Below, in pieces: positions 24,245-31,621 of a stretch of 46,551 nt of DNA (positions are counted from its first letter, which is position 1; the number at the start of each line of letters is the position of its first letter). The stretch comes from Dehalococcoidales bacterium. GTDB taxonomy: Bacteria; Chloroflexota; Dehalococcoidia; Dehalococcoidales; RBG-16-60-22. The notes beneath the pieces were generated by a model. The model saw only the letters and a list, made by a program, of their open reading frames with translations, made no database searches and was not told the origin of the DNA. A program made the translations under genes and the position numbers. The stretch spans positions 1 through 46,551 of the forward strand of contig JAFGOC010000146.1 of the NCBI GenBank assembly GCA_016926705.1, given 5' to 3'.

Positions 24245-25707
24245 TGAAGAAAATAACGATAGACCCGATAACCCGCCTTGAAGGCCACGGAAAGATAGAA
24301 ATTTTCCTGGATGATAAAGGCGCCGTTGCCAATAGCTATTTCCAGGTGCCGGAATTAAGAGGTTTTGAGAAGTTCGCCGAAGGGCGTAATGCCGATGATA
24401 TGCCTCAGATTACCGAGAGGATATGCGGTGTTTGCCCGGAAGCACATCACCTTGCATCGACTAAAACACTTGATGCCCTCTACCACGTCGAACCAACGCC
24501 GACAGCGAGAAAGCTCCGTGAAATTCTCTACGACGCTTTCTACGTAACCGACCATACCACGCATTTCTATATCCTGGGTGGCCCGGACTTTGTCATGGGG
24601 CCAGATGCTCCGGTAGCCGAACGCAATATCATCGGCGTTATCGGCAAGGTAGGGCTGGAACTGGGCGGGGCCGTTATTAAGGCCCGCATACGCAATCACC
24701 ACGTCATCGAATTGATTGGGGGCAGAGGCATACACCCTGTATTCGGTCTTCCCGGCGGCGTCAGCCGGAGCATCAATGAAGAAGAAAGAAAAGAAATCGA
24801 GGAAATCGCCAAGGAGTCGGTAGAATTCGCCAAGCTGTCGCTGAAGGTCTTCGACGATATCGTTCTGAAGAACAAGGCATATGTGGATATGATTGTTAGT
24901 GATGCCTACACCCACAAGACCTACTATATGGGCCTTGTCGATGAGAACAATAAAGTCAACTATTATGACGGCAAGGTCAGGGTAGTGGACCCTGACGGTA
25001 AGGAATTTGCTAAATTTGCCCCCGCCGAATATCTTGACCATATTGCCGAGCACGTGGAGCCATGGTCATATATCAAGTTCCCCTTCCTGAAGAAGGTGGG
25101 GTGGAAGGGCTTTGTGGATGGCAAGGACAGCGGCGTTTTCCGCGTAGCTCCACTGGCTAGGCTGAATGCCGCCGACGGCATGTCCACGCCGCTGGCGCAA
25201 GAGCATTACGAAAAATTTTACGATACACTCGGCGGCAAGCCGGTACACCATACGCTGGCAATGCACTGGGCGCGTCTCATCGAGATGCTTAACGCCGCGG
25301 AACACATGCTGGAGTTGACTCGCGACCCAGAAATTACCAGTCCCGATATACACAATATCCCCGATAAAACTCCTGATGAAGGCGTTGGAATCGTGGAAGC
25401 CCCCCGTGGCACGCTTATCCATCATTATATAACCGATGAAAAGGGCGTGATAAAAAAGGCCAACCTGATTGTAGCTACGGTTAACAACGGCGCCGCCGTT
25501 AATATGTCGATTGGTAAAGCCGCCAAAGCGGTTATCCAGCCCGGTAAGGAAATCACCGAGGGTATTCTCAACCGGGTAGAGATGGCCTGGCGTCCTTACG
25601 ACCTCTGTCTTGCCTGCGCTTCACATGACTTAAACGGCCCTTCACCGATGCCGATTTACGTATATGACAGCAGGAAAAACCTGGTGATAAAACTGGGCGG
25701 CAATTAG
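24244..25707 (+). CDS. mvhA: [NiFe] hydrogenase large subunit, MvhA-like (group 3c)
   Basis: A 487-residue catalytic subunit holding the Ni-Fe centre. The N-terminal ligand motif is RICGVCPEAHHLAS (residues about 59-72). The C-terminal motif is DLCLACASHD, with Leu where many enzymes have Pro. About 20 residues follow it, as in precursors that need endopeptidase maturation. No maturation endopeptidase is in the window. With MvhG, MvhD and HdrABC it should oxidise H2 and feed flavin-based bifurcation to ferredoxin and a second acceptor. It is the last gene of the operon; no strong terminator is seen after it. Confidence 0.95.
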   Translation: MKKITIDPITRLEGHGKIEIFLDDKGAVANSYFQVPELRGFEKFAEGRNADDMPQITERICGVCPEAHHLASTKTLDALYHVEPTPTARKLREILYDAFYVTDHTTHFYILGGPDFVMGPDAPVAERNIIGVIGKVGLELGGAVIKARIRNHHVIELIGGRGIHPVFGLPGGVSRSINEEERKEIEEIAKESVEFAKLSLKVFDDIVLKNKAYVDMIVSDAYTHKTYYMGLVDENNKVNYYDGKVRVVDPDGKEFAKFAPAEYLDHIAEHVEPWSYIKFPFLKKVGWKGFVDGKDSGVFRVAPLARLNAADGMSTPLAQEHYEKFYDTLGGKPVHHTLAMHWARLIEMLNAAEHMLELTRDPEITSPDIHNIPDKTPDEGVGIVEAPRGTLIHHYITDEKGVIKKANLIVATVNNGAAVNMSIGKAAKAVIQPGKEITEGILNRVEMAWRPYDLCLACASHDLNGPSPMPIYVYDSRKNLVIKLGGN

Positions 25708-25720
25708 GTCGGCTCAAGAG

Positions 25721-25749
25721 TTTATTAGCAATCATTGATGGTATATAAT
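25721..25749 (+). promoter_or_regulatory. Possible promoter of the sensor kinase gene
   Basis: A perfect TATAAT box (25744-25749) lies 17 bp after TTTATT, 33-45 bp upstream of the kinase start codons. The -35 match is poor, so the call rests mainly on the -10 box. Confidence 0.4.
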
Positions 25750-25781
25750 AGAGAATCAATATAAACCGTTATCCGGATAAA

Positions 25782-26984
25782 GTGGTTGCTAATATGCAGT
25801 ATCAGTGGCTGAAAACGCTAAAAAACCTTCATTTATGGGTGGTTATATTTCTGTTTGTTGTAGGGATAATACTTCATTATCCCCAGCAGATTCTCGGTAC
25901 GGATTCGGCTTCTTTATTTTCCTTCCTCGGTCTTAGTCGCCACGCCGTGGAGCGAATCTACTTATTACTGCCACTTGGCTATGCCGGATTTTTTATCGGT
26001 ACGCGGGCGGGGCTGGCAAGCTTGGTAATAGCGGCCGCCATCATGCTACCGCGTGTCTTTGTGATATCGCAGTATTTCGCCGACGCTTTATTCGAGACTA
26101 TCGGAGTAATTATTATCGGTTCTCTCGTGATTCTATGGATTTACTTCGATAGGAAGCGAAAGGAACAAAAACAAAAGCTCCTTACAACACTTGAGGAATC
26201 AAACCGGAAGCTGGAGACGACGTTAAAGGCCCTGGAAACAAGCCACCGGCGGCTCAAGGAAACACAGGCGCAGGTAATTCAGGCGGAAAAGCTGACGTCT
26301 CTGGGGCAGCTGGTGGCATCCATTGCCCACGAGATAAATAATCCTTTATCCGGTACACTGGTTTACACACAGTTGCTGGCAAGGAAAGTGGAAAGAGGCG
26401 AAGCCGATAGCGAAGTGACTCTCGACTACCTGTCAAAAATGGAATCCGAACTCGTCCGCAGCACCAGGCTTGTCCAGAACCTGCTTAATTTCGCCAGCCA
26501 ATCGACGCCGCAATTTCAGTCGGTTAACCTGAATACCGTTGTCAACCATGCACTTGACCTGGTATCGCACTCGGTTGAGAAGCAGGAAATACGGGTGTTC
26601 AACGAACTTGATCCGTCATTACCGGAAATTACCGCCGACCCCGGCCAGCTTCAGCAGGTCTGCCTTAGTTTAATCATTAATGCAATTCAAGCTATGCCCC
26701 AGGGAGGCAGACTTACTCTACGTACCCATGTTCATAATTCTAAAGTCAGACTAGAGGTGCAGGATACCGGCGTAGGAATATCTCCAGAAAATATCGATAA
26801 GCTCTTCACTCCCTTTTTCAGCACCAAGGCGGACGTAAAAGGGGTTGGGCTCGGATTGGCGGTAGCCTATGGGATTATTCACCGGCATAAAGGCAGGATA
26901 GAAGCCCATAGTAAAGAGGGAGAAGGTTCCGTTTTTACAGTTACCATGCCTCTACAAAACGAATCGCTTGAAAAAGAAAGCTAA
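25782..26984 (+). CDS. Membrane sensor histidine kinase
   Basis: A 400-residue kinase. The N-terminal part (about 15-125) has four hydrophobic segments and little external sequence. It is followed by a coiled coil (about 125-175), the HisKA helix with the phosphorylated His in SIAHEINNPLSG, and a HATPase domain with ININAIQAMPQ-like N box, DTGVGIS and VGLGLAVAYGII motifs. The sensing part matches no domain I recognise. The start may be GTG 25782 or ATG 25794; neither has a clear ribosome site. No regulator is adjacent, so this is an orphan kinase. The RHH-receiver or the double-receiver protein nearby could be partners, but this is only proximity. Confidence 0.9.
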   Translation: MVANMQYQWLKTLKNLHLWVVIFLFVVGIILHYPQQILGTDSASLFSFLGLSRHAVERIYLLLPLGYAGFFIGTRAGLASLVIAAAIMLPRVFVISQYFADALFETIGVIIIGSLVILWIYFDRKRKEQKQKLLTTLEESNRKLETTLKALETSHRRLKETQAQVIQAEKLTSLGQLVASIAHEINNPLSGTLVYTQLLARKVERGEADSEVTLDYLSKMESELVRSTRLVQNLLNFASQSTPQFQSVNLNTVVNHALDLVSHSVEKQEIRVFNELDPSLPEITADPGQLQQVCLSLIINAIQAMPQGGRLTLRTHVHNSKVRLEVQDTGVGISPENIDKLFTPFFSTKADVKGVGLGLAVAYGIIHRHKGRIEAHSKEGEGSVFTVTMPLQNESLEKES

Positions 26985-27124
26985 GCATTTATGGCACGGC
27001 ATTGCCTGAAATTCACAGACAGGGTTTTTACCTTCATTGAATCAGTCTAATAATTCGAAAACCACACCGCTAGATATAATAATATGCCATTATCTGCTAA
27101 AATATAAAATTAAATAGATGTTGT

Positions 27125-27153
27125 TTGTTGTTGCTCGACCATTGAATTATAAC
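27125..27153 (+). promoter_or_regulatory. Candidate promoter of mscS-like gene
   Basis: TTGTTG, a 17-bp spacer and TATAAC lie about 45-75 bp upstream of the MscS ATG. Confidence 0.45.
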
Positions 27154-27197
27154 GTTAGGTTATCAACAATGGAGAAAGCAGTCGGGAGGTTTACATT

Positions 27198-28541
27198 ATG
27201 GAACAGACTTTTGGAGGACTGACGATTAAGGAGATAATAATAGCTGCGGTTATTGTGGTGGTCTTTTGCGGGTTGGCCTGGTTTATACGGTTCGCTCTGG
27301 AGAAATGGGTAAAACAATACACAAAAAAGACCGCAACCAAACTGGACGATTCAATTATATTAGTGATGCAGAAACCTGTTATCACCATTATCGTCTTGCT
27401 GGGTTTTTACATAGCGGTGTTGACTCTGCCGCAGGAAAAGGATGTATGGTCGTACACATTAAAAGGACTTGCCACGGCGCTTAGCCTGATGGGCATTTTT
27501 TCCGCCGTCGTTTTTATCGATACGATAATAAATTGGTACAGGCGCCAGGCTATCGCCAGTAATAATGTAGGTTTAAGTATACGACTTATCGGTCTATCAT
27601 GGATAGTGATAATACTTGTAGCTATCTGGCTGTCGGTGATGTCTGTATTGGGCATCTGGGGAAAGGATGTCAGTATAGTAACCGGCTGGCTTGGCGAACA
27701 CGGCTGGCGTATCGCTCTTATTATTGGCATTGCCGTAGTGGCTATCGTTGGTGTTGGAGAAATCATCCCGAGAATGGTGGTGCGGACTTTAGCACGCCGA
27801 CCTAGGGAAACGAAGAATGAGGTTAAGAAAAGAAGCGACACTCTATCCAAAGTGCTTGTCAGCACCAGCCAGGTTTTTATCGTTTTTATTGCTGCCTTTA
27901 TGATTCTTTCCGAACTTCGGATAGATATTATGCCCATCATGGCCGGCGTCGGCGTCGTGGGTATTGCTATCGGCTTCGGCGCCCAGAACCTGGTCAGAGA
28001 CCTGTTGGCGGGCTTTTTTATCATCATCGAAAACCAGTACCGTGTCGGTGATGTCATTAAAATAGCGGATGTCGGCGGTATCGTCGAAAGTATAAATCTA
28101 AGAAGAACGGTGCTTAGAGACCTCGACGGTATTGTTCATGTTGTACCTAACGGTGAAATTCGGGTTGCTAATAACTTAACCAAAGAACTATCAAGGATTA
28201 ATTTTAACGTCAGTGTGGGGTATGGGGAAGATCTGGATCATGTAATCAAAGTAATCAATCGGGTTGGCCAACAACTCGCTGAAGACCCTGAATGGAAAGA
28301 TATTGTCCTTATTGCACCTAAAGTATTGAGAGTGGATAATTTTGGCGATTCCGGTATTGATATCAGAGTAGCAGGGGATACACAGCCGATGCGCCAATGG
28401 GATGTAGCGGGACAACTTCGGTTAAGATTGAAGAGAGAGTTTGATAAAGAAGGTATTGAAATACCCTGGCCTCACACCAAAGTATATTTCGGCAATGCGC
28501 TGCCTATCCTTAACTCCAATCAAAAAGCTAAAGATAAATAG
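27198..28541 (+). CDS. MscS-family mechanosensitive ion channel
   Basis: A 447-residue channel protein. GGGAGG precedes the ATG. About five hydrophobic segments occupy residues 10-275, longer than the three of E. coli MscS. The pore helix and following segment carry GVVGIAIGFGAQNLVRDLLAGFFIIIENQYRVGD, the hallmark of the family, then the beta domain (VVPNGEIRVANNL) and a C-terminal alpha/beta domain ending in IPWPHTKVYF. It should release solutes upon osmotic downshock. It stands alone between kinase genes, with intergenic gaps on both sides. Confidence 0.95.
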   Translation: MEQTFGGLTIKEIIIAAVIVVVFCGLAWFIRFALEKWVKQYTKKTATKLDDSIILVMQKPVITIIVLLGFYIAVLTLPQEKDVWSYTLKGLATALSLMGIFSAVVFIDTIINWYRRQAIASNNVGLSIRLIGLSWIVIILVAIWLSVMSVLGIWGKDVSIVTGWLGEHGWRIALIIGIAVVAIVGVGEIIPRMVVRTLARRPRETKNEVKKRSDTLSKVLVSTSQVFIVFIAAFMILSELRIDIMPIMAGVGVVGIAIGFGAQNLVRDLLAGFFIIIENQYRVGDVIKIADVGGIVESINLRRTVLRDLDGIVHVVPNGEIRVANNLTKELSRINFNVSVGYGEDLDHVIKVINRVGQQLAEDPEWKDIVLIAPKVLRVDNFGDSGIDIRVAGDTQPMRQWDVAGQLRLRLKREFDKEGIEIPWPHTKVYFGNALPILNSNQKAKDK

Positions 28542-28723
28542 CCGAAAGTTAGAAAAAGAGTTTATACTTTGTCTTTAAGCTTGATTTTTTAGAGATGAGT
28601 CACTTTATTACTTAATTTATATCACAGGCCCTTGCGGAGTTTGACAAGTCGCTGGATTTCATATAGTCTATTCTGTACTCCGGGTATATCATTAAACTAA
28701 ATCTCTGATTAATTTGGGGCCCG

Positions 28724-29977
28724 ATGGTAAAAAGCAAACTGAAGTTGAAAACAGAGAGGAAGCCGTCCGAGCTTCTCGTATTGAGTCGTATATCCGCAGC
28801 GCTTAGCGGACTCTGGGACCTTGATGCTATCCTCGGGGTGGGGCTGGACAACACCCTCAACATTATGAACGGTACTATCGGCGAGGTCCTCCTCATCGAT
28901 GAAAATACGGGGGAACTCTCTCATGTCGTCCACCGGGGTTTGAGTAAGGAATTCGTGGAGAAGGTACGCCTTAACGTCGGCGAGGGCATTACCGGCAGTG
29001 TTGCCGGAAATGGTAAGGCTATCCTTCTCGAAGACATATCTTCGGACCCGCGCGTGGCGCACCGGGAAATGGTGACGAGTGAAGGGCTGAAAGCTTATAT
29101 TTGCGTGCCCCTGCGTGCCAGGGATAAGGTACTTGGTGTCCTTAATGTTGCCAGTCGCGTGCCCCGCAAATTCACCACCAGTGACATGCATCTGCTTTAC
29201 GCCATCGGCGACCAGCTTGGCATTGCTATTGAGCACGCCCGATTATATGAGCGTTTGAGAAAAGCGCGAGAAAGATTGCGTAAGCTGGCACGGCAAAACC
29301 TGGAAGCTGAAGAAGAAGAAAGGAGAAGAATTGCCCGGGAGTTGCATGATGAAACCAGCCAGTCTCTTTCCGGAATTGCCCTGCAGTTGCAGGCACTGAT
29401 AGAGATGGCGGCAATATCAGGCAAGGAGAACCCCGAGTACGTAGCCGGACTAAAGAAAGTTCAGGCTTTGACCGTGCAGGTGCATAATGAGGTAAGCCGT
29501 TTGATATCCAATCTACGTCCGGCTCTCCTTGATACGCTGGGTCTGGTGCCGGCAGTTCGCCAGTACGCCGAGACCAGGTTGCACCCTCTGGAAATGGAGG
29601 TTAGTGTAGAAGCCAAAGGGACTGAAATGAGGTTCCCGCCGGAAGTGGAGGCGGCTTTTTTCCGATTTATCCAGGGAGCTGTAGGTAACATCGCACAGCA
29701 CTCCAAAGCTAAAAAAGCAACTATAGTGCTGGAATATAAACCGCAGGAATTTGCACTTACCATTACCGATGACGGGAAGGGATTCGATGTTTCAGAAATT
29801 ACTGATGTCGAAGAAAGTGGGAGGGGGCGGGGGTTATTCAGCATGAGAGAAAGAATCGGCTTCCTGGGCGGCACCAGCGGCATAGAATCCGAAATAGGTA
29901 AAGGGACTGTTGTTTGGGCAAGGTTGCCCATAGGTCAGGAATTTGAGTATGCAGAAGATAAGAGTGCTGGTAGTTGA
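28724..29977 (+). CDS. GAF-domain sensor histidine kinase (NarL-type partner)
   Basis: A 417-residue soluble kinase. A GAF domain covers about 18-165. A coiled linker leads to the HisKA_3 dimerisation domain, with the phosphorylated His in RRIARELHDETSQSLSGI (near residue 209). The HATPase domain ends with DDGKGFD and GRGRGLFSMRERI, typical of this kinase class. No membrane segment exists, so it senses a cytoplasmic cue through GAF. It overlaps the next gene, a NarL-type regulator, which is its obvious partner. The ATG follows GGGGCCCG, a weak ribosome site. Confidence 0.93.
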   Translation: MVKSKLKLKTERKPSELLVLSRISAALSGLWDLDAILGVGLDNTLNIMNGTIGEVLLIDENTGELSHVVHRGLSKEFVEKVRLNVGEGITGSVAGNGKAILLEDISSDPRVAHREMVTSEGLKAYICVPLRARDKVLGVLNVASRVPRKFTTSDMHLLYAIGDQLGIAIEHARLYERLRKARERLRKLARQNLEAEEEERRRIARELHDETSQSLSGIALQLQALIEMAAISGKENPEYVAGLKKVQALTVQVHNEVSRLISNLRPALLDTLGLVPAVRQYAETRLHPLEMEVSVEAKGTEMRFPPEVEAAFFRFIQGAVGNIAQHSKAKKATIVLEYKPQEFALTITDDGKGFDVSEITDVEESGRGRGLFSMRERIGFLGGTSGIESEIGKGTVVWARLPIGQEFEYAEDKSAGS

Positions 29978-30602
29978 CGACCATACCATCGTAAGGGATG
30001 GCATCTGTGCCTTACTATCGCTGGCAGGTGATCTTGATATAGTAGGAGAAGCTACCAATGGCAGCGAGGCTTTAGAAAAGGTCGGAGAGCTTCTACCCGA
30101 TGTTGTACTCATGGATATCTCTATGCCTGTTATGGGAGGGCTGGAAGCCACCAGGAGGATATGCAAGGATTTCCCCAAGACAAAAGTACTCGTTCTTACC
30201 CAATATGATGATAAGGAATATTTCTTCCCGGTAATCGAATCTGGAGCTTCCGGGTTTATCAGCAAGGCAGCTGCCTCACCGGAACTCGCCGCCGGGATAC
30301 GTTCGGTCTACCGGGGTGACTCATACCTCTCTCCTTCAGTAACCAAGCTGCTAGTAGAAAATTACCAGAATACAGCCAGCCAGCGCTCCAGCCAGGACCC
30401 ATACGATCAGCTGACAAGACGAGAACGTGAGGTATTTAAGCTGCTGGCAGAAGGACATAGCACCCAGGAAATAGCGGAGATTCTGGTTATAACTCCCAAG
30501 ACAGTTGATGGTCACAAGACGAACCTCATGGCCAAACTGGGTGTCCATAATCGAATTGACTTGGTGAAGTACGCCCTGCGCAAGGGTGTGATAAACATCT
30601 AA
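29949..30602 (+). CDS. NarL/FixJ-type response regulator
   Basis: A 217-residue regulator with receiver (about 1-125; VVDDH, phosphoacceptor Asp in VVLMDISMPVMGG, Lys in SKAAAS) and LuxR-type helix-turn-helix (about 150-212; LTRREREVFKLLAEGHSTQEIA). ATG 29949 is preferred to the TTG two codons earlier in the track. It overlaps the kinase gene by 29 bp, implying coupled translation. Likely targets include the double-receiver gene and the fdhA-like operon directly downstream, whose upstream region has a dyad symmetry; this is inference from position. Confidence 0.94.
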   Translation: MQKIRVLVVDDHTIVRDGICALLSLAGDLDIVGEATNGSEALEKVGELLPDVVLMDISMPVMGGLEATRRICKDFPKTKVLVLTQYDDKEYFFPVIESGASGFISKAAASPELAAGIRSVYRGDSYLSPSVTKLLVENYQNTASQRSSQDPYDQLTRREREVFKLLAEGHSTQEIAEILVITPKTVDGHKTNLMAKLGVHNRIDLVKYALRKGVINI

Positions 30603-30705
30603 AACTGAAACATATCTTTATCTGCGGTTCAATTAGAGTCACTAAATTTCTCTCTATCGTTTATCTGAAAATTCACTAAGAGCGAATGCGCGTATATTCA
30701 AGGGT

Positions 30706-30738
30706 TGTATTCCTCTATTTTTAGGGTAAATTCCCTAT
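30706..30738 (+). promoter_or_regulatory. Possible promoter with dyad upstream of the double-receiver/fdhA-like operon
   Basis: TTGTAT, 16 bp, then TAAATT. The -10 element lies inside the dyad TAGGG-N6-CCCTA (30723-30738). Such an overlap is what a repressor or a NarL-type regulator operator might look like. Both calls are weak. Confidence 0.35.
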
Positions 30739-30805
30739 TTCTCCTCTGTTTAATGTGCTTTATAGTGACAAATATAAAGGTGCTTCCGCAGAAAGGAGGC
30801 TTAAA

Positions 30806-31621
30806 ATGGGAAAAGAGCAGACGATTCTAATTGTGGATGACGAAGTCGAATTTGTTGAAGACCTGAAAGAAACCTTGGAAGGTGTCAAATACATCGTCGC
30901 CGTTGCCTACGACCGCGAACAGGCTGAAAAGATGGTGCGTTCTCACGAGCCTGATATGATTGTGCTGGGCACTATCATGCCCCGCGGCGATGCCTTCCAG
31001 TTCCACAAGTGGATGAAACAAACCCTGGGTTTCAGCAATCTGCCCATCATGGTCATTAACGCTCCGCCGGAAAAACAGCTGCTTAAGGGCTGGAGAATGG
31101 ACGAAGGCATGCAGATGGATGCTGAAGATTTCCTGGCCAAACCTGTAGAACCAACCTCACTCATACCCCGTATCAAGGCTTTACTCGATAGGGCTACTAA
31201 GAAAATCAGAATACTAATCGTCGATGACCATGCCGTGGTCAGGGACGGAATAAAATCCGTAATATCTCTGCAACGTGATATGCAGGTAGTCGGCGAGGCG
31301 GTCAACGGTCAGGACGGTCTGGAAAAGACAATCGAACTCGTGCCTGATGTGGTAGTGATGGATATCGTAATGCCGGTGATGAACGGGCTGGATGCCGCCG
31401 CAGAAATCTGCCGTAAATGTAAAGCGGCTAAGGTACTTATGCTGACGCAGTACGATGAGCAGGAAAATGTCCTCGCCAGTAAAAAGGTAGGTGCGGTAGG
31501 GTTTATCCCCAAGGCCGCTGCCAGTTCCCGTCTCTTGACCGGGATACGGTCAGTAGCACGGGGCGACCAGTCATGGATAGAGTCGCTTCAGCCGCATATT
31601 GAGGGCCAGGGGAACAAATAA
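30806..31621 (+). CDS. Tandem-receiver protein (degenerate REC + REC)
   Basis: A 271-residue protein made of two receivers and no output domain. ATG 30806 has AAAGGAGG upstream; the track start at 30755 is not supported. The first receiver keeps the DDE pair and AKPVEP, but its phosphoacceptor position is Gly55 (VLGTIMP), so it cannot be phosphorylated there. The second receiver (about 131-260) is canonical, with Asp186 in VVVMDIVMPVMNG, and resembles the NarL-type regulator upstream, but it lacks the helix-turn-helix. The stop codon directly abuts the GTG of the fdhA-like gene, so the two are translationally coupled. It could tune the enzyme complex or act as a phosphate sink for the GAF kinase. 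Confidence 0.88.
   Translation: MGKEQTILIVDDEVEFVEDLKETLEGVKYIVAVAYDREQAEKMVRSHEPDMIVLGTIMPRGDAFQFHKWMKQTLGFSNLPIMVINAPPEKQLLKGWRMDEGMQMDAEDFLAKPVEPTSLIPRIKALLDRATKKIRILIVDDHAVVRDGIKSVISLQRDMQVVGEAVNGQDGLEKTIELVPDVVVMDIVMPVMNGLDAAAEICRKCKAAKVLMLTQYDEQENVLASKKVGAVGFIPKAAASSRLLTGIRSVARGDQSWIESLQPHIEGQGNK

Noticed and set aside
27407-28057. 216-aa minus-strand ORF opposite mscS
   Set aside because: Shadow of a membrane-protein gene; the + strand frame has full MscS motifs.
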